Below, piece by piece: positions 7,538 to 12,346 of a DNA stretch of 12,346 nt. The stretch's first letter is position 1. Each line of letters starts with the position of its first letter. The notes below the pieces were generated by a model. The model made no database searches. It was not told where the DNA came from and saw only the letters and a list, made by a program, of their open reading frames with translations. Source of the stretch: Planctomycetota bacterium (GTDB lineage Bacteria; Planctomycetota; PUPC01; JABMSA01); the NCBI GenBank assembly GCA_013202185.1, contig JABMSA010000651.1, positions 1 through 12,346 on the forward strand, given 5' to 3'. Both the position numbers and the translations under genes were made by a program.

Positions 7538-8130
7538 GAATCCTGGTTGCGATTATTGCAGTGTCGGTGGTGTGCGCGAACGGCTACGCGGCCGAGCGGC
7601 CCGTGAGGGTGACCGCTGATGACCTGAAGAATCTCGAGCAGAAAGACGCCGACCCGAAGGCGGCCGCCGAGAAGCCCAATCCTCTGCACATGGTGGCCGA
7701 CGAGATGGTGAAGGCCCAGGTGAAGCTCAAGCAGGGCCGAACCGACTCGCAGGCGCAGGTCAGTCAGATCAACGCCATCGACATGCTCGACCAGATTATC
7801 GAGATCGCTCAGCAGCAACAGCAAAAGCAGCAGCAACAGCAACAGCAACAGCAAGAACAACAACAAGAGCAGCCGCAACAATCCAAGCCCAAGCCGGCAA
7901 ACACCAAGCAATCGAGCAACCAGGGCCCACAGCGCGCTCAACAATCCAAGGAAGCCGGCGGCGGCGGCAAAGCGGCAACGGGCACGGAGCCCGGCGGGCA
8001 GAAGGGAATCGAGTGGGGCAGCCTGCCGCCGAAGGCACGACAGGAGTACGAGCAAGTACTCAAGGAAGATTTTCCGGAGGCCTACAAGAGGCTGCTCGAA
8101 CAGTACTATCAGAATCTGTCGGATCAGTGA
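7534..8130 (+). CDS. Secreted Q-rich partner protein, 198 aa
   Basis: ATG overlaps the previous stop as ATGA, with a strong AAGGAGG at 7523-7529, so expression is coupled to the coiled-coil gene. Residues 1-20 form a signal peptide that probably ends GYAA. Residues about 52-92 are helical: MVADEMVKAQVKL, then SQINAIDMLDQIIEIAQ. This matches the short helix seen in small proteins paired with DUF4175-like genes. A run of 24 residues (93-116) is almost pure glutamine, followed by a disordered P/G/K stretch. The last 40 residues, WGSLPPKARQEYEQVLKEDF and then AYKRLLEQYYQNL, are a compact helical motif that appears to be the conserved end of this family and may bind the large neighbour. The function is unknown. 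It is probably periplasmic. The Q run looks recently expanded, since CAG and CAA alternate. Confidence 0.8.
   Translation: MRILVAIIAVSVVCANGYAAERPVRVTADDLKNLEQKDADPKAAAEKPNPLHMVADEMVKAQVKLKQGRTDSQAQVSQINAIDMLDQIIEIAQQQQQKQQQQQQQQQEQQQEQPQQSKPKPANTKQSSNQGPQRAQQSKEAGGGGKAATGTEPGGQKGIEWGSLPPKARQEYEQVLKEDFPEAYKRLLEQYYQNLSDQ
7810..7881 (+). repeat. CAG/CAA repeat coding for a polyglutamine run
   Basis: Twenty-four codons, nearly all CAG or CAA with a few K, E and P interruptions, with the hexamer CAGCAA repeated. The length probably varies between strains by slippage in units of three, changing the linker length without a frameshift. Confidence 0.8.
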
Positions 8131-8169
8131 AATGGATCAAGATCAACAACAACGACCAGGAGAGGATCA

Positions 8170-9084
8170 ATGACCAGGGCGGTTGAGCGGGCAATTCGAA
8201 ACGCGACGGCATTGGCCGTTGCGGTGTGCCTTGTCGTTGCAGCCGCCGACGCGTGGTGCGCCGAGAACCGCGGCTCTTTGTCTCAGACGGGCACGCGCGC
8301 AACGGCGCTCGACGAGCACGAGCAGACGGCCCGGCTGATACGGCAGCTCTCGGACGATCGCTATGCCGTGCGCGAAGGGGCTACTGCGCGGCTCGTTGAG
8401 CTTGGCGACCATGCGCTCCCGGCCCTGGCGGAGGCCCGCGAGAGTGACGATCCCGAAGTGGCTCAACGTGCAGCGGCCGCCGAGCTGATGATACGCTGGT
8501 GTGTGAGCCCCGAGTTGTGGGCGGTGGCCGGCGGCCTGATCGAGGAGTTTGAAAAGGCCGATCCGACGATGCGCGAGAAGATAGTGCGGATCTTGAGGAT
8601 GGTTGGCGATGAGGGGGCGACGGACGTGTTGCGTCGGATACTCCGTCGCGACCCGAGCGAGACGGTAAGGCGGGTTGCCGCGGTGATGCTGGCAGACCTC
8701 GGATCAGAGGGCCTGGCCGTGCTGATGGAAGAAGGCGTGGAAATAGCGGGGCTGGATCCTTACGACGCCCGCGTGCATATAATCATCGGCAATTCGTTTC
8801 TGGAGGAGAGCAAGTACGCGAAGGCCGAAGAACATTACATGAAGGGCCTCGAGCTCGATGCCGACAATTACATCGCAATGTACAACATGGCGTGTGTGCG
8901 GTCGCTCGAGAAGAAAATCGACGAAGCCCTCGAGTGGCTGCGCAAGGCGGTTGACGCCGGCTACGATGAATTCGAATGGATGGAGCAGGACACTGATCTG
9001 GACAATATCCGGCAGGACGAACGATACAAGGATATCCTGAGGAAGGGTGCGAAGGCCGGCAAGAATCCGCCCGAGCAGCCTTAG
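8170..9084 (+). CDS. Exported HEAT-repeat and TPR protein, 304 aa
   Basis: ATG at 8170 has a strong AGGAGAGG at 8158-8165. Residues 1-31 look like a signal peptide (hydrophobic core 12-27, likely cut after AWCA). The cysteine at 30 is not in a good lipobox, so a lipoprotein is unlikely. Two HEAT-like helical pairs follow: RLIRQLSDDRYAVREGA with VELGDHALPALAEA (55-90), and MREKIVRIL through DPSETVRRVAAVMLADLG (134-178). Two tetratricopeptide units follow at about 200-262: GNSFLEESKYAKAEEHYMKG, then YNMACVRSLEKKIDEALEWL. The end, DTDLDNIRQDERYKDIL, is a common capping motif after TPRs in such proteins. It is a protein-binding adaptor, probably periplasmic. It lies 39 bases after the Q-rich gene on the same strand and is likely the third operon member. 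It ends three bases from the convergent zinc-protein gene, and no terminator was seen there. Confidence 0.8.
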   Translation: MTRAVERAIRNATALAVAVCLVVAAADAWCAENRGSLSQTGTRATALDEHEQTARLIRQLSDDRYAVREGATARLVELGDHALPALAEARESDDPEVAQRAAAAELMIRWCVSPELWAVAGGLIEEFEKADPTMREKIVRILRMVGDEGATDVLRRILRRDPSETVRRVAAVMLADLGSEGLAVLMEEGVEIAGLDPYDARVHIIIGNSFLEESKYAKAEEHYMKGLELDADNYIAMYNMACVRSLEKKIDEALEWLRKAVDAGYDEFEWMEQDTDLDNIRQDERYKDILRKGAKAGKNPPEQP

Positions 9085-9087
9085 CGA

Positions 9088-9408
9088 TCAATCGTCCTTG
9101 AAGAGCCTCCGCCACTTCTCGCGGGCGTTGAGGCCGTCATCTTCTTTCTTCGAGTCGGGCGTTTCTGAGTTTTTGGAGGAGGGGGGGGGTTCGGTCTTCA
9201 TGAATCGAAATTCGCCACAGAAGTTTCCCCGTTCTTTATCGCCGACGGCCTCGACTGTGGGGCTCTTGCACTGCTGATGCGCGGCGGGTTCGTAGAGTCG
9301 GCAATTCTTGCAAGTGTGAAGGAAGGCGTCGCATCGAGGGCACATCTCTCTGAAGGCGGGCTCGTAGGGTTTTCTCCATTCCCATTCGCAATTGTAGCAC
9401 TGTCTCAT
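9088..9408 (-). CDS. Cysteine-rich zinc-ribbon-type protein, 106 aa
   Basis: Start ATG 9408 has AAGGAA 11 bases upstream and a promoter further up. The N-terminal 69 residues hold three CxxC pairs (C4/C7, C23/C26, C33/C36) plus H31, H44, C47 and C64, enough to bind two or three zinc ions. The order is typical of a small widespread uncharacterised family: YNCEWEW, then FREMCPRCDAFLHTCKNCRLY, then HQQC, and finally a NFCGEFRF end. The remaining 37 residues are a charged, disordered tail (TEPPPSSKN, then NAREKWRRLF) encoded across a run of nine C. It is small, cytoplasmic and soluble, with no catalytic motif, so it may be a nucleic-acid or protein binder. It shares a strand with the M48 gene but seems to have its own transcript. 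Confidence 0.8.
   Translation of the reverse strand: MRQCYNCEWEWRKPYEPAFREMCPRCDAFLHTCKNCRLYEPAAHQQCKSPTVEAVGDKERGNFCGEFRFMKTEPPPSSKNSETPDSKKEDDGLNAREKWRRLFKDD
9181..9189 (-). repeat. Homopolymer of nine C (coding strand) in the zinc-protein gene
   Basis: Nine G on the plus strand, read as C in the gene, encode the Pro-rich stretch in TEPPPSS at about residues 72-78. A one-base slip would change only the disordered tail and leave the zinc-binding part intact. Confidence 0.7.
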
Positions 9409-9459
9409 ATTCTATTCCGTTCCTTAATGTATTGTGATGATGTCTCACCGACTATCTAT

Positions 9460-9488
9460 AGACTACGGATTTTCCGCGGCAAAGTCAA
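9460..9488 (-). promoter_or_regulatory. Putative sigma-70 promoter for the zinc-protein gene
   Basis: On the minus strand TTGACT (9483-9488), a 17-base spacer (9466-9482) and TAGTCT (9460-9465). The start of transcription would be near 9453, leaving a leader of about 45 bases. The -35 box matches five of six consensus bases. Confidence 0.5.
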
Positions 9489-9568
9489 CGTAATTTATCT
9501 TGCGTCCCGAGGCCCGCACGCCGGTGGCCTTCCACGAATTGTGCGTGTTCGCCGGGTCGAATGCCCCA

Positions 9569-10816
9569 CTATTCCTCTTTCTTCTCGGCGCTCTCGATCG
9601 CAAAACGAATGCGTTGGAGGGCCGTGGGATGGGAAGCACACAGCCGAACGAGTAGAGGGTGGGGCAGAACGTCAATGTTGTTGTCGCACACGAGCCTCAC
9701 TTGCGCGCTGATGAACGCGTCGGGGTCGCCTGTTATTTTCAGTGCGGTGGCGTCGGCCTGGCGCTCGAACTTGCGCGAGAGTGCAGACACAAACGGGCCG
9801 GCGAACGCCGACGCTGCCATTGCCAGCAACGTTATCACGGGCAGCGCCGACAGGCGGCCCATTGACGTGCCGAAGAATTTTTCCACGCCCGGCACGCCGA
9901 AGAGATAGTTCAACCCAAACGACCCTGCGAAGATGGAGACGGCCGACAGTATGATGCCGATGAAGATGTGGCCGTGCGACCAGTGGCCGGCCTCGTGAGT
10001 TACGATGACGGCGATCTCTTCCGGCGAGTGGCTGTTGAGGAGGTTGTCGAACAATACTATGCGCCTGCTGTGGGCGATGCCGGTGAAGTAGGCGTTGCTG
10101 TGTGTGGATGTTTTGCTTTCGTGCTGGACGAACACGTCACGTGCTTCGACGCCGGCCTTGCGGCAGAGGTCGAGCAGTCGGTTGCGAAGGGGGCTTTCGT
10201 GCAGCCGGGTGAAGCGATAAAAGATCGGCGCGAGCACAATGGGCTGCAGGAAGATGAGCACGGCTGCCAGCAGCGTGAGTGCCGCCGCTGCGATCACCCA
10301 CCAGCAGCAGGTGAAGGTCCGCACGAGGAACAGGAACATGCAGAGCACAGCCCACGTGAGGAGGAAGTTGACGGCTATGCCCTTGGCCTGGAAGGCAAGC
10401 CATTGAGGGAACGTTTGCTTGAGCGTGCCGAGGCGTCGGCCGAGCACGTAGCCGGAATAGACCTCAAGCGGCGCAAATATCACAACGTGCAGGCCTATGT
10501 AGATGACGAGAAAACAAGCGGCCTGGAGCGGCAGGCCGGCAAATAACGACTCGGCGGCGCTCTCCATTCGCCCGGCGAGCGAGTGGAATATGAGAGTCCA
10601 CAGCAGTGCGAGCGCCAGAAGCGTGCGCAGCAGGTCCGGAATCAGATACGCTCTTGTGTGCATTCTGCCCGCGTCGAGTTGGGCAGGCGAGAAGTGGCGG
10701 AGGGCGGCTTGCGTGGCGGCCGGAGAGCGGTTGCCCAGGCAGGCGAGGGCGGTGCGGACGATTCGCCATGCGACGAGAGGCGCGAGGGCGATTGCTGCTG
10801 CTGCGGCCGGGCTCAT
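9569..10816 (-). CDS. M48 (Ste24/CAAX-protease-type) membrane metalloprotease, 415 aa
   Basis: This is an integral-membrane zinc protease. The catalytic motif is HEAGH (H274, E275, H278) within VIVTHEAGHWSHGH. The third zinc ligand is E351 in ERQAD, with D355 four residues later, as in M48 proteins. HPTALQRI (396-403) is the usual closing motif. Multiple membrane helices lie at about 62-80, 97-118, 150-168, 172-196, 284-307 and 324-343. HFSPAQLDAGRMHTRAYL (41-58) and LEVYSGYVLGRRLG (117-130) are family marks of the Ste24 type, and the length is normal for bacterial members. I start at ATG 10816 because the open frame upstream is out of character and crosses a terminator. No strong ribosome site is visible. 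Bacterial members have no farnesylated substrate; a role in membrane-protein quality control is likely by analogy. Confidence 0.9.
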   Translation of the reverse strand: MSPAAAAAIALAPLVAWRIVRTALACLGNRSPAATQAALRHFSPAQLDAGRMHTRAYLIPDLLRTLLALALLWTLIFHSLAGRMESAAESLFAGLPLQAACFLVIYIGLHVVIFAPLEVYSGYVLGRRLGTLKQTFPQWLAFQAKGIAVNFLLTWAVLCMFLFLVRTFTCCWWVIAAAALTLLAAVLIFLQPIVLAPIFYRFTRLHESPLRNRLLDLCRKAGVEARDVFVQHESKTSTHSNAYFTGIAHSRRIVLFDNLLNSHSPEEIAVIVTHEAGHWSHGHIFIGIILSAVSIFAGSFGLNYLFGVPGVEKFFGTSMGRLSALPVITLLAMAASAFAGPFVSALSRKFERQADATALKITGDPDAFISAQVRLVCDNNIDVLPHPLLVRLCASHPTALQRIRFAIESAEKKEE

Positions 10817-10874
10817 GGTTGAGTGGGTTATCCGTGGTATGGCTGTGTTTGCGGTCGGTTTTGTGCAAGAAACG

Positions 10875-10907
10875 CCGGGCCGCGCTTCGCTGTGGGGCGC
10901 GGCCCGG
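10875..10907 (-). terminator. Strong hairpin terminator after the LamG-like gene
   Basis: Perfect 11-base arms (CCGGGCCGCGC at 10875-10885 and its complement at 10897-10907) with an 11-base loop. On the minus strand the hairpin begins 29 bases after the stop at 10936-10938 and is followed by a short T-rich stretch (GTTTCTT). It likely insulates the protease gene from the gene before it. Confidence 0.75.
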
Positions 10908-10935
10908 TCAGTGATTGTCCCTGTCCGGCCATCTG

Positions 10936-12346
10936 CTATTCTGCGGGATCGGTTGCGACCTTCCAGTAGAGCAGTTCGAGGTCCTTGAAGTATGTTATTG
11001 TTATGTCGTCGACGTAGGGTGCCTCGAAGCTTGGGCGTGTGGCGCTGGGACCGTCGCCCGGGCCGTTGAGCGTTATGCTGACTTGTATCTTGTCGCTGCC
11101 TTTGGCGGTTGCGTTTTCCCTCGCGGAGTCGCTGTAACCTGTCCAGTAAGTAGGTGGCACGCTGCCCCTGCCCTTGCCCAGCCTCTGGCCTTCGCCGCAC
11201 TTGCCGATTCTGAAGTCGTCCTTGAGTCCGGCCAGGAGGTCGTCGTGGCTGAACCATACAGGTATCTGCGAGAGGGGTTTGTTGTTTTCGCCGGTTCCGG
11301 CCTCCGAGCCGGTTGCGGATCCGGTGCTGGCGCTCACGTGGACGTCTGAGTAGTGGTCCTTTCCCGGATCGAAATCGGCCTTGCCCGCAGGCAGACACTT
11401 GCTGGTGAGGTATTCTGTCCACGAAATGGTGCCGAGCTGGATCGGTAGCTCCTTTTCTTCGTCGGAAAGGCTAAAGATGGTCTTTGGCGAACTGTAGGTT
11501 CCTTTCTTGAAGCGTGTGTCGGGCAGGAATGAATCGTGGTCTGTGGTGACGTATATGTCGTCCACTATCGCGTTGATGCTGCCGAACTTGACGAAGTTTG
11601 CGGGCTGCGCTTTGTAGAGGAACATCTTCTGGCCGCTGCTGGTTTGGAGGATGCTCTCCTCGAGTTCATGGGTGCCGTCCTCCTTGATCTTCGTGGCAAA
11701 TATCGTCGCTTTGCTGTTGTCGTTGTCGCCGCCTGCTTCCTCGAAGCGGAATCCGATCCAGTGCCATTCTCCGTGCCGCCAGGGGACCCGTGGGACGGGG
11801 TTGTCGCCGCCCTCGGGCAGCATTCTTACGGGCTGCCCTCCTATTGTCCCGGTTGTGCCAACGAGTCTGAGACAGAGCTTTTGGTCGACTATCTTGAAGA
11901 CGATTGGTTCATTATTCGTGCCGATCTTGTCGACGACGAGTATTGTTTTGTCTGTTGTGTCGTTGGGGTCGCTGAGGTTGAGGCATATCCACATGCCGAC
12001 GGTAAACATGCGTGAACTCGGGGGAAACACATCGTGAAACTGGTATTTCAATGCGCCTCTTGTTTTGAGCCATGCGCCGTTGGAGAAGATCGGTCCGAAT
12101 TCCGGAGGGGCCTCTCCCAGTGGTATGCCGAGGGTGCTTCCCTTGTCGAATGAGTCTTGGAAGTGGGGGGAGTTGCCTTGAAGTTCCTCGGTGCGCATCG
12201 AGATGCTGCCGTCTTTTTCGGCTTTGTCTGGCTCTAAGTCGTAGAGATCTGAGGTGCTTCTGCTTTTCTTCTGCTCTGCTAACGGATAGTAGAGTGCATT
12301 TGAGCCGGTGCCGGAGCGGTCTGCATTTGCGCAGCCAAGGAAGTCG
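10936..12346 (-). CDS. LamG-like extracellular or surface protein, 3' part (5' end outside the window)
   Basis: The frame is open without a stop from the window edge to TAG at 10936-10938, at least 469 residues. An ATG at 12198 is internal: the 49 codons before it (DFLGCANADRSG, then NALYYPLAEQ) read well and extend past the edge. About residues 65-255 resemble a LamG/concanavalin-type beta sandwich: SFDKGSTLGIPLGE, FTVGMWICLNLSD, VFKIVDQKLCLRLVG, WRHGEWHWIGFRFEE and AIVDDIYVTTD are successive strand-like segments. The final part has VPPTYWTGYSDSARENAT, a further beta region and VDDITITYFKDLELLYWKV near the end. No membrane anchor is visible in this part. Proteins of this kind are usually secreted or displayed. 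Specific function and ligand are unknown. It ends in a clear terminator. Confidence 0.7.
   Translation of the reverse strand, partial: DFLGCANADRSGTGSNALYYPLAEQKKSRSTSDLYDLEPDKAEKDGSISMRTEELQGNSPHFQDSFDKGSTLGIPLGEAPPEFGPIFSNGAWLKTRGALKYQFHDVFPPSSRMFTVGMWICLNLSDPNDTTDKTILVVDKIGTNNEPIVFKIVDQKLCLRLVGTTGTIGGQPVRMLPEGGDNPVPRVPWRHGEWHWIGFRFEEAGGDNDNSKATIFATKIKEDGTHELEESILQTSSGQKMFLYKAQPANFVKFGSINAIVDDIYVTTDHDSFLPDTRFKKGTYSSPKTIFSLSDEEKELPIQLGTISWTEYLTSKCLPAGKADFDPGKDHYSDVHVSASTGSATGSEAGTGENNKPLSQIPVWFSHDDLLAGLKDDFRIGKCGEGQRLGKGRGSVPPTYWTGYSDSARENATAKGSDKIQVSITLNGPGDGPSATRPSFEAPYVDDITITYFKDLELLYWKVATDPAE

Noticed and set aside
9489..9568. Possible terminator after the protease gene (GGCC-type inverted repeat at about 9510-9530)
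   Set aside because: The arms are only four or five bases long and there is no T run, so it is weak as a terminator.
9569..11422. 617-residue version of the protease, starting far upstream
   Set aside because: The first 200 residues are arginine/glutamine-rich, cross the terminator and overlap the LamG-like gene; the ATG at 10816 gives a normal-length protease.
11536..12015. 159-residue plus-strand frame opposite the LamG-like gene
   Set aside because: The valine/leucine-rich text mirrors the minus-strand coding; the minus frame has clear domain-like order and a terminator.

Overview
The window (about 60% GC, dense coding on both strands, many alanine/arginine/glutamine-rich exported proteins) looks like a chromosome segment of a planctomycete or another PVC-type bacterium. 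This rests on gene families, not on a marker gene: DUF58, BatA-type and VWA membrane proteins sit beside a giant DUF4175-like coiled-coil protein, a Q-rich secreted partner and a HEAT/TPR protein. No rRNA, tRNA, CRISPR array or transposase was seen.

Left part (1-3299, minus strand): the end of a MoxR/Bat-type operon, read right to left as DUF58, BatA-like, VWA-like, then an unrecognised 134-residue ORF. The first three genes are damaged. DUF58 lacks its 5' half and stops abruptly at 3297-3299. The BatA-like gene is split into two overlapping frames, with most of its VWA domain missing and apparently a second gap in its amidotransferase-like region. The VWA gene loses its frame near 714, just after the VWA domain. 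Either this is a decaying locus with several internal deletions, or the assembly is collapsed or chimeric. The moxR ATPase gene expected upstream of DUF58 is not in the window.

Middle part (3300-9084, plus strand): a non-coding stretch with a plausible sigma-70 promoter precedes an intact three-gene operon. It encodes a 1289-residue membrane-anchored coiled-coil protein; overlapping it by ATGA, a 198-residue secreted Q-rich protein with a conserved-looking C-terminal motif; and a 304-residue exported HEAT/TPR protein. In related genomes these normally follow the moxR-DUF58-BatA-VWA genes on the same strand. Here they diverge from them, which suggests an inversion or mis-join near 3288-3299.

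Right part (9088-12346, minus strand): a cysteine-rich zinc-binding protein with its own promoter, a Ste24-type (M48) membrane metalloprotease, a strong hairpin terminator, and the 3' portion of a LamG-like surface or extracellular protein whose 5' end lies outside the window.

The most interesting biology is the coiled-coil/Q-rich/HEAT-TPR module, a candidate envelope assembly kept intact next to a wrecked set of its usual VWA partners.
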